This document shows positions 1-8,631 of a stretch of DNA of 64,000 nucleotides, in pieces. The stretch covers positions 1 through 64,000 of the forward strand of contig NZ_BAGC01000050.1 of NCBI RefSeq assembly GCF_000308655.1. The letters are read 5' to 3'. Positions within the stretch are counted from its first letter, which is position 1, and every line of letters starts with the position of its first letter. The translations under genes were made by a program, and so were the position numbers. The stretch comes from Nocardia niigatensis NBRC 100131 (GTDB taxonomy: Bacteria; Actinomycetota; Actinomycetes; Mycobacteriales; Mycobacteriaceae). The notes under the pieces were generated by a model. It was given only the letters and a program-made list of their open reading frames with translations. It made no database searches and was not told the DNA's origin.

Positions 1-160
1 GAGCGGCGGGCTGGACATCGCCGCTGGCCGAGCCGGCCGCGGTGATGATGGAACCGAAGACGCCCAGAGCGAGGGCGGCGGCGCCGGCCGTGCGAGCGGT
101 GGCAACCATCTTGCTACGTCTGGCGGGGCAGCTGAGAGCAGTCATAACATTCTTGGGCAT
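1..160 (-). CDS. Secreted protein, N-terminal part only (runs off the window)
   Basis: The first 53 codons of a minus-strand gene are present and the rest lies beyond the window. Translation begins at 160 with MPKNVM, followed by an Arg-Arg-Ser-Lys n-region, a hydrophobic Ala/Gly-rich core and an AAGSASG-like cleavage region, which together make a typical Sec signal peptide. An AGGAA ribosome-binding sequence sits about a dozen bases before the ATG. The mature part is not visible, so no function can be given. It is divergent from the DUF6529 gene across a 645-base spacer. Confidence 0.7.
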   Translation of the reverse strand, partial: MPKNVMTALSCPARRSKMVATARTAGAAALALGVFGSIITAAGSASGDVQPAA

Positions 161-805
161 GGCGAATTTGGATTCCTGTTCGGTTTCGGGCTCGCAGGCC
201 TGAAGAAGGCAGCGCACGACCAGGGCACGCGTCTCACGACGCTCACCCGAACGCTGCGATCGGTTCTGGATTCTGTTGTGAAACCCGTTACGGGTCACTG
301 GAATTGGCGCACTCCGTGGAGTACCGCAGAGGTGTTCGCGACCTTCCGGCCGCAGTGCCTCATCGCACCGATGTGGTGATCACGTTCCGCATGTGTGTTC
401 ACATCTCCTTGCGCCATTCAGACTTGCGGTCTGTTTCCGACAAGGTCACAGCTTGATTGCGCGTTGTTAACACAGCCTGAATCAAAGATGAACGGACAGT
501 GAACTAGCCCGCTGGACACCTTCGGTACCTGCATCAATACATGCGCTGACCTGGTGACTCAATTCGAAACACAAAGTGTTTCAGATCACAGATTAATTTA
601 GCCCCAAGATCGCGATATACCGACATTTGCCCGATTTCGCGGCGATTCATCGGCGTTTCGCATTGCGCAAGTAACAGTTCAGCAAATCACATTGGTTATC
701 TCGAACAACATTCGTCACATTTGTCACGCGAAATAACGGCGTCGCGATGTAACCCGCCGAGGTATCTCCGATGTCCCTGCTGAGAACCATCGAGACAGAG
801 TCGAG
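161..805. other. Divergent intergenic region with several palindromes
   Basis: There is no convincing gene in these 645 bases, which are more AT-rich than the flanks. They separate a leftward secreted-protein gene from the rightward DUF6529 gene. Short perfect palindromes are visible: GTGATCAC at 376-383, ATGTG-TGTT-CACAT at 391-404 and GAAACAC-AAA-GTGTTTC at 566-582. The 14 bases GATGTCCCTGCTGA occur at about 769-782 and almost again at 804-817, placing a near copy of the start of the next gene 35 bases upstream and out of frame. Confidence 0.5.
576..589. promoter_or_regulatory. Possible CRP-like site
   Basis: The sequence GTG-TTTCAGAT-CAC matches the GTG-N8-CAC core of CRP-family sites and overlaps the right arm of the GAAACAC/GTGTTTC palindrome. 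It lies about 220 bases upstream of the DUF6529 start. This is a pattern match only. Confidence 0.22.
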
Positions 806-1366
806 ATGTCCCTGCTGACAGCCGTTTTCTCCGTGTCCCGCCGCAACCTGATCACCGTGCCCGTGCTGCTGACCGGCGCCGCGGTCGCCGTCGCGCTCGG
901 AATAGCCGGAACCCACTACCGACCCGGCACCCAACCCCTGCCCACCTGGGGTTTCTCCGCGCCCCAGATCTTCAAGGCGTATCTGAGCACCGTCGTATTG
1001 GCGCTGATCGGCGGCCAGTTGCTGACGGCCGTCTGGATCTATCGCTTCCACGCGCCCCGATCGGTCCACATCTACCACCGGCTGTCCGGCGGGCCGGCTT
1101 TCCTGCTCAGCCTGCCGGTGGCCTGCTACTGCCTCTACAGCTTCGGCTTCCAGTTCGGCCGGGGCGTGACCGAGCGGGTCATGGTGCACTCCATCGCCGG
1201 CGTGGTCTTCTACGGCGCCTTCGCCTCGAAGATGCTGACGCTGCGCCTGAAGCGGACTCCGGGCTTGCTGCTGCCGCTGCTCGGCGGCCTGGTGTTCGCC
1301 AGCTTCGTGCTGGCATGGACGCTGGCGTCGCTGTGGTGGTTCCGTACCGTCGGATTCGCGAAATGA
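806..1366 (+). CDS. DUF6529-like membrane protein
   Basis: This 186-residue protein is predominantly hydrophobic, with about four membrane segments at roughly residues 15-35, 62-82, 98-118 and 150-175. It resembles the actinobacterial DUF6529 family, whose members have a helical-bundle look reminiscent of cytochrome b561-type proteins; no biochemical role is established. Histidines occur near the membrane segments (YRFHAP, VHIYHR, VMVHS), so haem or metal binding is conceivable but unproven. The start at 806 has only a weak GAG upstream. The gene ends at a strong hairpin shared with the convergent cbs gene. Confidence 0.75.
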   Translation: MSLLTAVFSVSRRNLITVPVLLTGAAVAVALGIAGTHYRPGTQPLPTWGFSAPQIFKAYLSTVVLALIGGQLLTAVWIYRFHAPRSVHIYHRLSGGPAFLLSLPVACYCLYSFGFQFGRGVTERVMVHSIAGVVFYGAFASKMLTLRLKRTPGLLLPLLGGLVFASFVLAWTLASLWWFRTVGFAK

Positions 1367-1473
1367 GCGATTATGGCGACAGCGCAGTTATCTCGCATTT
1401 CTCGCGTTGTGATCTCGAATGCGGAATTGGATCCGCTTGTCCCAGACCATGAATACCGGCCGCGAATAGCGGT

Positions 1474-1509
1474 CCGCCCACCGGAACCAGGCGCGGTTCC
1501 GGTGGGCGG
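1474..1509. terminator. Bidirectional hairpin terminator
   Basis: A perfect 15-bp stem, CCGCCCACCGGAACC at 1474-1488 and its complement at 1495-1509, encloses a 6-base loop. It lies between the convergent DUF6529 (+) and cbs (-) genes and could end transcription from both sides. AT-rich sequence follows on the plus strand. Confidence 0.8.
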
Positions 1510-1527
1510 CAAATATTCGGCTTCGAT

Positions 1528-2916
1528 CTAGGAGAGGGCCCCGGTGCTCAGGAATCCGAGCAGATCGTGTCGGGTGATGACACCGACCGGCTTGCCGTCC
1601 TCGACGACCATGAGGGCGTCGGTGGACTCGAGCAGCTTGGTGGCCGCGGAGACCGGCTCGCCCGCGCCGATGAGCGGGAAGGCCGGGCTCATGTGCTGGG
1701 CGACCGAGTCGGTGAGCTTGGCGCGCCCCTCGAACACCGCCGACAGCAGATCGCGCTCGGTGACCGAACCCGCGACCTCGCCCGCCATCACCGGCGGCTC
1801 CGCGCCGACCACCGGCATCTGCGAGACGCCGTACTCGCGCAGGATCTCGATGGCGTCGCGCAGCGTCTCCTGCGGGTGGGTGTGCACCAGGTCCGGCAGC
1901 TCACCGGACTTGCCGCGCAGCACATCGCCCACGTGCACCTCGGTGGTCGAACCGTCGAGACGCGAGCGCAGGAAGCCGTAGGAGCTCATCCACTGGTCGT
2001 TGAAGATCTTGGACAGGTAGCCGCGACCGCCGTCCGGCAGCAGCACGACCACCACCGCGTCCGGATCGCGCTCGGCGACCTTGAGCGCCGCCACCACGGC
2101 CATACCGCAGGAGCCACCGACGAGCAGGCCCTCCTCGCGGGCCAGGCGCCGGGTCATCTCGAAGGAGTCGGCGTCGGAGACGGCGATGATCTCGTCCGGG
2201 ATCTCCGGGTCGTAGGCGGTGGGCCAGAAGTCCTCACCGACACCCTCGACCAGGTACGGGCGACCGGTGCCGCCGGAGTAGACCGAGCCCTCCGGGTCCG
2301 CGCCGATGATCTTGACCTTGCCGCCGGAGACCTCCTTCAGGTACCGGCCGGTGCCGGTGATGGTGCCGCCGGTGCCGACGCCCGCCACGAAGTGGGTGAT
2401 CTTGCCCTCGGTGTCGCGCCAGATCTCGGGACCGGTGGTCTCGTAGTGCGATTCGGGGCCGCCCGGGTTGGAGTACTGGTCCGGCTTCCACGCGCCCGGG
2501 ATCTCGCGCACCAGACGGTCGGAGACGTTGTAGTAGCTGTCCGGGTCCTCCGGCGCGACCGCGGTCGGGCAGACCACGACCTCGGCGCCGTAGGCGCGCA
2601 GCACGTTCCGCTTGTCCTCGCTGACCTTGTCCGGGCAGACGAACACACACTTGTAACCGCGCTGCTGCGCGACCAGGGCCAGGCCCACACCGGTATTGCC
2701 GGACGTCGGTTCGACGATCGTGCCACCGGGCTTCAGCAGCCCGGCCTTCTCGGCAGCGTCGATCATCTTGACGGCGATGCGGTCCTTCGAGCTGCCGCCC
2801 GGGTTCAGGTACTCCACCTTCGCCGCCACCAGTCCCGAGTTCGGACCCACCACGGAGTTCAACCGGACGAGCGGGGTGTTTCCGATCAGATCGACGACAT
2901 GGTTAGCGATGCGCAT
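1528..2916 (-). CDS. cbs: Cystathionine beta-synthase
   Basis: The 462-residue product is a PLP enzyme that condenses serine (or O-acetylserine) with homocysteine to cystathionine, the first step of reverse transsulfuration. The PLP lysine is K44 in GGSSKDR, followed by PTSGNTG for substrate binding and GTGGTITG for the cofactor phosphate. Two CBS-domain repeats occupy about residues 335-460, as in mycobacterial Rv1077 (464 aa). The start at 2916 (MRIANHV) fits the family; an in-frame ATG at 2925 would add three residues, and neither has a clear ribosome binding site. Neighbouring fadA3-like and BI-1-like genes echo the Rv1072-Rv1077 region of M. tuberculosis. Confidence 0.95.
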   Translation of the reverse strand: MRIANHVVDLIGNTPLVRLNSVVGPNSGLVAAKVEYLNPGGSSKDRIAVKMIDAAEKAGLLKPGGTIVEPTSGNTGVGLALVAQQRGYKCVFVCPDKVSEDKRNVLRAYGAEVVVCPTAVAPEDPDSYYNVSDRLVREIPGAWKPDQYSNPGGPESHYETTGPEIWRDTEGKITHFVAGVGTGGTITGTGRYLKEVSGGKVKIIGADPEGSVYSGGTGRPYLVEGVGEDFWPTAYDPEIPDEIIAVSDADSFEMTRRLAREEGLLVGGSCGMAVVAALKVAERDPDAVVVVLLPDGGRGYLSKIFNDQWMSSYGFLRSRLDGSTTEVHVGDVLRGKSGELPDLVHTHPQETLRDAIEILREYGVSQMPVVGAEPPVMAGEVAGSVTERDLLSAVFEGRAKLTDSVAQHMSPAFPLIGAGEPVSAATKLLESTDALMVVEDGKPVGVITRHDLLGFLSTGALS

Positions 2917-2997
2917 ACCCCTCATCGTTGCAGAAAGGAGATACGCGCCCACGCGCACGTCGGCGATATCACCGCGCCGCGAACTACGATCGGCGCT

Positions 2998-3462
2998 ATG
3001 AGGATGCCGACGAGCTTGCCCGCCGCCGCCCTGCTCGCCACCTCCGGCCTCGCGACCATGATCGTCGCGGCCGCGCCCGCTGAGGCCACTACAGTCGAAT
3101 TTCCGCAGGTCCCGAGCGTTTATCACGATGCGTTGATCTGCGGCGGCAATATCCGATCCTGGGCCGACACCGACCCGCAGTGGCACGGCCGGGCCATCCT
3201 CAACATCCAGGCGCTGCCGGTCGCCGGGTTCGATCCGGGCGAGTACAGCTTCGCCCCGCAGTGCATCACCGTGGCCACTGTCGCCTGGCGGAACATGGAC
3301 ACCGGCGCTGCCGGCGAATATCGGGTTCCGGTGCTGGCGGGCTTCTACGGCAGTGAGCACTACGCGCTCTTCCAGGACACCGGGCCGGGCCACGTCATCG
3401 TCACCGTCTACACCGACATGCCGAACATCCCGGCGCACAGCGCTTTTGACGTGCCCGCCTGA
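2998..3462 (+). CDS. Small secreted protein, unknown function
   Basis: This 154-residue protein starts MRMPTSLPAAALLATSG, with a signal peptide ending around AAPAEA-TT (residues 25-29). The mature part contains two cysteines (ICGG and PQC) that could form a disulfide, and it has the mixed beta look of small exported actinobacterial proteins. No family is recognised. It is divergent from cbs across 81 bases and lies 114 bases before the thiolase. An in-frame ATG six bases later could also be used. Confidence 0.75.
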   Translation: MRMPTSLPAAALLATSGLATMIVAAAPAEATTVEFPQVPSVYHDALICGGNIRSWADTDPQWHGRAILNIQALPVAGFDPGEYSFAPQCITVATVAWRNMDTGAAGEYRVPVLAGFYGSEHYALFQDTGPGHVIVTVYTDMPNIPAHSAFDVPA

Positions 3463-3576
3463 CAGTGAGCGATATCCCACAGTTCATCAGGTGAGATACC
3501 GGCATACCGGATGTTTGAGCCACAACACACCCGTCGTAAATTCGAAGAGGATCACCCCAGCAAAAAAGGAGTCCTC

Positions 3577-4794
3577 ATGGCTGAGGCCGTCATCGTTTCG
3601 TACGCCCGCTCGCCCATCGGCCGCGCTGGCAAGGGTTCTCTGGTGAGCATGCGACCGGACGACCTCGCTGCGCAGATGGTGCGCGCTGCCCTCGACAAGG
3701 TGCCCTCGCTCGCCGTCTCCGACATCGACGACCTGCACCTGGGCTGCGGCCAGCCCGCCGGTGAGGCCGGCTTCAACATGGCGCGCGCCGTGGCGGTGCA
3801 GCTGGGCTACGACACCCTGCCGGGCGTCACCGTCAACCGCTACTGCTCGTCGTCCCTGCAGACCACCCGGATGGCCTTCCACGCCATCAAGGCCGGCGAG
3901 GGCGAGGTCTTCATCTCCGCCGGTGTCGAGACCGTTTCGCGCTTCCCGAAGGGCACCGCCGACGGCTGGCCGGACTCGCACAACCCGCTGTTCGCCGACG
4001 CCGAGGCCCGCACCAAGGCGACCGCCGAGTCCAACGCCACCTGGACCGACCCGCGCGAGAACGACATCCTCCCGGACGTCTACATCGCCATGGGCCAGAC
4101 CGCGGAGAACGTCGCCACCTACACCGGCATCTCCCGCGAGGACCAGGACCACTGGGGCGTGCGCTCGCAGAATCGTGCCGAGGAGGCCATCAAGTCCGGC
4201 TTCTTCGAGCGGGAGATCACCCCGGTGACCCTGCCCGACGGCACCATCGTCACCACCGACGACGGCCCGCGCGCCGGCACCACCTACGAGAAGATCTCGC
4301 AGCTGAAGCCGGTCTTCCGCGAGAACGGCACCATCACCGCGGGTAACGCCTGCCCGCTGAACGACGGTGCGGCCGCGCTGGTCGTCATGTCCGACACCAA
4401 GGCCAAGGCGCTGGGCCTGACCCCGCTGGCCCGCATCGTGGCCACCGGCGTCTCCGGCCTGTCCCCGGAGATCATGGGTCTCGGCCCGATCCAGGCGGTC
4501 CGCAACACCCTGAAGAACGCGGGCATGACCATCGGCGACCTCGACCTGTACGAGATCAACGAGGCCTTCGCCGTGCAGGTGCTGGGTTCGGCTCGCGAGC
4601 TGAACATGGACCTGGACAAGCTGAACGTCTCCGGTGGCGCCATCGCCCTCGGCCACCCGTTCGGTATGACCGGTGCCCGCATCACCGCGACCCTCATCAA
4701 CAACCTGCAGACCCAGGACAAGCAGTTCGGCCTGGAGACCATGTGTGTCGGTGGCGGCCAGGGCATGGCGATGATCATCGAGCGCCTGAGCTGA
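3577..4794 (+). CDS. fadA3: Acetyl-CoA C-acyltransferase (thiolase, FadA3-like)
   Basis: The 405-residue thiolase cleaves 3-ketoacyl-CoA with CoA in the last step of beta-oxidation. The nucleophilic C90 lies in NRYCSSS, followed by NEAFA, H360 in GGAIALGHPFG and the acid/base C390 in CVGGGQG, so all catalytic residues are present. Length equals mycobacterial FadA3 (405 aa) and the nearby cbs supports that assignment. The start ATG follows AAAAAAGGAGTCCTC, a strong ribosome binding site. A hairpin terminator follows the stop by 15 bases, so it is probably monocistronic. Confidence 0.93.
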   Translation: MAEAVIVSYARSPIGRAGKGSLVSMRPDDLAAQMVRAALDKVPSLAVSDIDDLHLGCGQPAGEAGFNMARAVAVQLGYDTLPGVTVNRYCSSSLQTTRMAFHAIKAGEGEVFISAGVETVSRFPKGTADGWPDSHNPLFADAEARTKATAESNATWTDPRENDILPDVYIAMGQTAENVATYTGISREDQDHWGVRSQNRAEEAIKSGFFEREITPVTLPDGTIVTTDDGPRAGTTYEKISQLKPVFRENGTITAGNACPLNDGAAALVVMSDTKAKALGLTPLARIVATGVSGLSPEIMGLGPIQAVRNTLKNAGMTIGDLDLYEINEAFAVQVLGSARELNMDLDKLNVSGGAIALGHPFGMTGARITATLINNLQTQDKQFGLETMCVGGGQGMAMIIERLS

Positions 4795-4809
4795 TAGCTC
4801 GAACCTGAG

Positions 4810-4841
4810 CGGGCCGTCCGACCTGATGGTCGGGCGGCCCG
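4810..4841 (+). terminator. Rho-independent terminator of the thiolase gene
   Basis: A 14-bp stem (4810-4823 with 4828-4841, one G-T wobble) with a 4-base TGAT loop is followed by TTTCCTTT. It begins 15 bases after the thiolase stop. Confidence 0.85.
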
Positions 4842-4950
4842 TTTCCTTTGGCGGGCTGAGCCCCTCAGTTTTACCCTGCGGGTAATCGACTTCGTTCCTG
4901 GCGGACGGAAATATCAAGGGCAGCAAAGCAATCCGACCAAGGAGTCCGAA

Positions 4951-5289
4951 ATGCCCGCCTACGCCATCGCCAATCTGTGGGACGTCGACCTCAATGCCGA
5001 GATCGTGGAATACCTGGAGCGGATCGACGGAACGCTGGCACCGTTCGGCGGGAAGTTCATCGTCCACGGCGGCACCCAGCGGGTGATCGAGGGCCCTGCG
5101 GACACGGTCGTGATCGTCATCGAATTCCCCGACTACCCGGCCGTGACCGGCTGGTACGAGTCGGCCGCCTATCAGGAGATCCTGCCGCTGCGGCTCCGGA
5201 ACTGTTCCAGCGTCGGCGTTCTCGCCGCGGACTGCGGCGAGAATCACGTCGCCACCGACGTCCTGAAGGAGGTGGTGACCAACGAGTGA
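4951..5289 (+). CDS. DUF1330 domain protein
   Basis: The 112-residue product matches the DUF1330 family of small ferredoxin-like alpha/beta-barrel proteins: an AYAIANLWDVD first strand, then HGGTQRVIEGP, VVIVIEFPDYPAVTGWYESAAYQ. This fold is shared with dimeric antibiotic-biosynthesis monooxygenases and EthD proteins; no substrate is known. The ATG follows CCAAGGAGTCCGAA, a good ribosome binding site. A short palindrome, TACCC-TGC-GGGTA, occurs at about 4872-4884. The gene ends at a perfect hairpin shared with the convergent BI-1 gene. Confidence 0.88.
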   Translation: MPAYAIANLWDVDLNAEIVEYLERIDGTLAPFGGKFIVHGGTQRVIEGPADTVVIVIEFPDYPAVTGWYESAAYQEILPLRLRNCSSVGVLAADCGENHVATDVLKEVVTNE

Positions 5290-5313
5290 ACGCTCTCGGG
5301 CCGGCTACACAGC

Positions 5314-5348
5314 AGTGGGCGGGCACCGGATTCCGATGCCCGCCCACT
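5314..5348. terminator. Hairpin between convergent genes
   Basis: A perfect 12-bp stem, AGTGGGCGGGCA at 5314-5325 with its complement at 5337-5348, lies 24 bases after the DUF1330 stop and 34 bases before the end of the leftward BI-1 gene. No clear T-run follows on either side. Confidence 0.7.
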
Positions 5349-5382
5349 CGGGTATTCAAGCTGTGCGTCAGCCCTTCCCGGA

Positions 5383-6240
5383 CTACCTGTCCTGGAAGTA
5401 GCTCAGCAGGCGCAGGATCTCGAGGTACAGCCAGACCAGGGTGACGGTCAGGCCGAAGGCCACGCCCCAGGCCGCCTTCTCCGGCGCCTGGGCCCGGATG
5501 AGCTGGTCGGCGGCGTCGAAGTCCAGCAGGAAGCTGAAGGCCGCGACACCGATGACCACCAGGCTGAAGATGATCGAGAGGGTGCCGCCCGAGCGCAGTC
5601 CGAAGCCGTCCGTGGTGAAGATGCTCGCGACCAGGTTGCCGAGCATCAGCACCAGGATGCCGATCATGGCGCCGACGATCATGCGGGTGAGGCGCGGGGT
5701 GACGCGGATCGCGCCGGTCTTGTAGACCACGAGCATGCCGAAGAACACGCCGAAGGTGCCGAGCACCGCCTGCGCGATCAGGCCCGAGCCGCCGACGCCA
5801 CCGATCTGCACATTGGTGAACAGGAACGAGAACGAGCCCAGCAGCAGGCCTTCCAGCGCCGCGTAGGTGAGCACCAGCGCCGGGTTGTCCTGCTTGCGGC
5901 CGAAGGTCATGACCATGGCGATCGCGAAACCACCCAGGCCGCCGACCAGTAGGAACAGCATGGCGAGGCCGTGGTTGGCCGAGGTGAGCGCGTAGGACAG
6001 GATCGCCGTCAGGGTGACCACGCCGAGGGTGATGCCGGTCTTCTGCACGACATCGTCGATGGTCATCGGGCGGGTGGTGGGCACGGCCGGCTGGTAGGGC
6101 TGCTGGTAGCCCGGGTACTGCGGCTGCTGACCGTACGGGTTGTTGGAGAACTGTCCGGCTCCAGGCGCCGCGCCGAAGCCGGCGTAGCCGCCCTGCTGCG
6201 GCTGCAAGTTCCGGAAGACCGGGTTGGATGTGGAGCGCAT
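5383..6240 (-). CDS. Bax inhibitor-1/YccA-like membrane protein
   Basis: This 285-residue protein has a Pro/Gln/Gly/Tyr-rich cytoplasmic N-terminus (about residues 1-55), then about seven membrane helices from residue 65 to 275. The body resembles the Bax inhibitor-1 family (AALEGLLLGSFSF, DFDAADQL near the C-terminus), whose bacterial members form pH-sensitive calcium leak channels. The actinobacterial type with a disordered N-terminus is like Rv1072. The start at 6240 (MRSTSNPVF) is chosen because AAAGGGA precedes it at good distance; upstream ATGs would add up to 16 residues. Expressed on its own or after the LLM gene, 183 bases upstream. Confidence 0.88.
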   Translation of the reverse strand: MRSTSNPVFRNLQPQQGGYAGFGAAPGAGQFSNNPYGQQPQYPGYQQPYQPAVPTTRPMTIDDVVQKTGITLGVVTLTAILSYALTSANHGLAMLFLLVGGLGGFAIAMVMTFGRKQDNPALVLTYAALEGLLLGSFSFLFTNVQIGGVGGSGLIAQAVLGTFGVFFGMLVVYKTGAIRVTPRLTRMIVGAMIGILVLMLGNLVASIFTTDGFGLRSGGTLSIIFSLVVIGVAAFSFLLDFDAADQLIRAQAPEKAAWGVAFGLTVTLVWLYLEILRLLSYFQDR

Positions 6241-6309
6241 TTCCGTGCGTCCCTTTCTGGAGTCGCGGCTCACGGCGGTCGTGGCCATTGAAGCTACTCG
6301 TCCAACGCG

Positions 6310-6342
6310 CTGTGGGGGTCCGGAGTTCCCGAACCCCCACAG
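6310..6342. terminator. Inverted repeat after the LLM gene
   Basis: CTGTGGGGGT at 6310-6319 pairs with ACCCCCACAG at 6333-6342. The repeat lies about 80 bases beyond the stop of the leftward oxidoreductase and 70 bases before the BI-1 start. It may terminate the upstream transcript, though no T-run follows. Confidence 0.45.
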
Positions 6343-6423
6343 ATCGGACGGATCGGACTTTACCTTAGCTTTACCGAACGCGCCGCCCGCTGAGCCGTGG
6401 TCCGGCCGCCCCGCAGGCTTGTC

Positions 6424-7359
6424 TCAGCCCAGCTGACTCATCACGCGAGTCGCGATGAGCTCCAGGTGATCCAGATCCGACAGATCCAGAATCTGCAGGT
6501 AAACCCGCCTGGTACCGGCGATCTCGGCATAGCGGCCGATCTTCTCGACCACCTCGTCCGGGCTGCCGGCCAGACCGTTGGCCTTCAGCTCGTCCACCTC
6601 ACGGCCGATGGCGGCCGCCCGGCGCGCCACCTCGGCATCGCTCGCGCCGACGCAGGCGACCAGCGCATTGGAGAAGATGATGTCGTGCGGATCGCGGCCG
6701 ATGTCCTTGGCGGCCTTGCGGACTCGCTCGAATTGGTCGGCGCTGGCCGCGGCGGACTGGAACGGCACGTTGAACTCGGTCGCGTATCGCGCGGCCAGGC
6801 GCGGGGTGCGCTTGGCGCCCATGCCGCCGATGATGACCGGGATCCGCGACTGCGCGGGCTTGGGCAGGGCCGGGGAATCGGTGAGCGTGTAGTGCTCGCC
6901 GGCGAAGGAGAAGGTCTCGCCGGCGGGCGTCGCCCACAGGCCGGTGACGACGGCCAGCTGCTCCTCGAAGCGCGGGAACTTCTCGGCCGGAAACGGAATG
7001 CCGTAGGCGGCGTGCTCGGCCTCGAACCAGCCCGCGCCGAAGCCGAATTCGACGCGGCCCCCCGACATGGCGTCGACCTGGGCCACCTCGATGGCGAGCA
7101 CGCCCGGGTGCCGGAAGGTGGCGGAGGTGACCAGAGTGCCCAGCCGGATACGGCGGGTCTCGCGGGCCAGGCCGGCCAGGGTGATCCAGGCATCGGTGGG
7201 GCCCGGGAGGCCGTCGACGTCGCCCATCTTCAGATAGTGGTCGGACCGGAAGAAGGCGTCGTAGCCGAGGTCCTCGGCGGTCTGGGCCACGGTGCGCAGG
7301 GTGTCGTAGGACGCGCCCTGCTGCGGTTCGGTGAAGATTCGAAGATCGATTCGTCCCAT
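6424..7359 (-). CDS. LLM-class F420-dependent oxidoreductase
   Basis: A 311-residue luciferase-like monooxygenase-fold protein of the TIM-barrel type. Seen motifs are FFRSDHYL near residue 38, RLGTLVTSATFRHPG near 75, GRVEFGFGAGWFEAEH near 103 and PVIIGGMGAKRTPRLAARYA near 175, typical of F420-dependent members in mycobacteria and Nocardia. The substrate cannot be inferred. It ends about 80 bases before an inverted repeat and starts 4 bases after the stop of the methyltransferase gene, so the two are almost certainly co-transcribed. Confidence 0.9.
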   Translation of the reverse strand: MGRIDLRIFTEPQQGASYDTLRTVAQTAEDLGYDAFFRSDHYLKMGDVDGLPGPTDAWITLAGLARETRRIRLGTLVTSATFRHPGVLAIEVAQVDAMSGGRVEFGFGAGWFEAEHAAYGIPFPAEKFPRFEEQLAVVTGLWATPAGETFSFAGEHYTLTDSPALPKPAQSRIPVIIGGMGAKRTPRLAARYATEFNVPFQSAAASADQFERVRKAAKDIGRDPHDIIFSNALVACVGASDAEVARRAAAIGREVDELKANGLAGSPDEVVEKIGRYAEIAGTRRVYLQILDLSDLDHLELIATRVMSQLG

Positions 7360-7363
7360 GTGC

Positions 7364-8512
7364 CTATTGTTCGGCGTCGTGCAGGCCGCGCACCGAACGG
7401 GTCACCGTGAACTTGCGATTGCGGCCCATCACATCGGTTCGGCCGACCATGCGCTCCATGACACCCCGGTAGTTGAGGTGCGTGTTGTAGACCGTCCACA
7501 GCTCCCCGCCGGGCCGCAGCACGCGGCCGGTCTGCTGGAACATCTTGATGGCCGAACCGGTGTGCACGGCCGCGCCGACGTGGAAGGGCGGGTTGCACAG
7601 GACCAGGTCGGCGCTGTTGTCGGGGACTCCGGACATGGCGTCGTCCTGTAGCACGGTGATGCGGTCGGCGACACCGTTGGCTGCGGCGGTGGCGCGGGTG
7701 GAGGCGACCGCTGCGGCGGATTGGTCGGTCGCGGTCACCCGGATGCCGGGGCGGGCCTTCGCCAGGGCGACCGCGAGAATGCCGGTGCCGCAGCCCAGAT
7801 CGATGGCATCGCGGGCATCGGGCTTCATCCGCTTCAGGTGGTCGAGCAGGAAGCGGGTGCCGATGTCCAGGCGCGGGCCGGAGAAGGCCGCGCCGTGGGC
7901 CACCACCTCCAAGTCCTGGTCGTCGAGCCGGTTGCGGATCGGAAAGCGGGGCTCACCAACGGGTTTGGGCTCGGAGGCGAGCAGGATGCGGGACTTCTGG
8001 CGGCCGCGGGTGGCGCGCACCGAGCCGAAGGACTCGGCCAGCACCTCGTTCATGGCGGGGGTCAGGTATTTGTCGCGGCCGCCGGCGAAGACCTCGACCT
8101 CGGGTGCGGCCCAGCGTGCGATGGCCTCGGCGGTTTCGGCCAGGCCGGACAGCGCGCGGGGCAGCCGCCACAACACCACGCGGACATCGGAGAGCAATGC
8201 CTCGCCCAATTCCCGGGTCGAAAAGCGATCAGCGAGACCGACAATTCGGGCATTGTTGGCGAGGGCCAATTCACCGGTGAGCAAATCCTGATGCACCCGG
8301 ACCTCGTGCAGGTCGTGCGCGGCGGCAGCCCCGAGCGTCAGGGCCCCGTAGCCGTCGTCGATCACGGCCACCCGCCCATCTCCGGCGGCGGCCAGCGAAT
8401 CGGCGGCGACATCCAGCATGAGGCGGTCCGCGGCATCGACCGCGAACAGGTTCACCGCTTCGACATCCGGATACCGCCGTAACTGGCGCAATACGTCCTC
8501 GACCTCAACCAC
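7364..8512 (-). CDS. RsmC/RlmG-like class I methyltransferase
   Basis: The 382-residue protein has the two-domain plan of RsmC/RlmG rRNA guanine-N2 methyltransferases: a degenerate N-terminal methyltransferase-like half (residues 1-190) and a catalytic C-terminal half with the SAM motif DLGCGTG near residue 238 and the NPPFH catalytic loop near 306. The NPPF motif indicates methylation of an exocyclic amino group, consistent with m2G in rRNA. The exact target base is not determinable here. It is the first gene of a pair with the downstream LLM oxidoreductase (3-base gap plus stop), 119 bases from the MFS gene. Confidence 0.87.
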   Translation of the reverse strand: MVEVEDVLRQLRRYPDVEAVNLFAVDAADRLMLDVAADSLAAAGDGRVAVIDDGYGALTLGAAAAHDLHEVRVHQDLLTGELALANNARIVGLADRFSTRELGEALLSDVRVVLWRLPRALSGLAETAEAIARWAAPEVEVFAGGRDKYLTPAMNEVLAESFGSVRATRGRQKSRILLASEPKPVGEPRFPIRNRLDDQDLEVVAHGAAFSGPRLDIGTRFLLDHLKRMKPDARDAIDLGCGTGILAVALAKARPGIRVTATDQSAAAVASTRATAAANGVADRITVLQDDAMSGVPDNSADLVLCNPPFHVGAAVHTGSAIKMFQQTGRVLRPGGELWTVYNTHLNYRGVMERMVGRTDVMGRNRKFTVTRSVRGLHDAEQ

Positions 8513-8631
8513 ACCTACAGTGTGCTAGATCATTGCCGGGTTATTCCATTCGGCACGGTCGGCGGTCATTTGCCGGAATTGACCGAGCCCGGCACTATTC
8601 TGCGATTCCGCAAATCACATGTCGATGTTGT

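Noticed and set aside
4872..4884. TACCC-TGC-GGGTA as a third copper box
   Set aside because: Spacer is 3 rather than 5 bases and the following gene is DUF1330 with no metal link; probably chance.
3487..5247. 586-codon minus-strand frame opposite the thiolase
   Set aside because: Low-complexity antisense of a GC-rich gene; the thiolase frame has full catalytic motifs.
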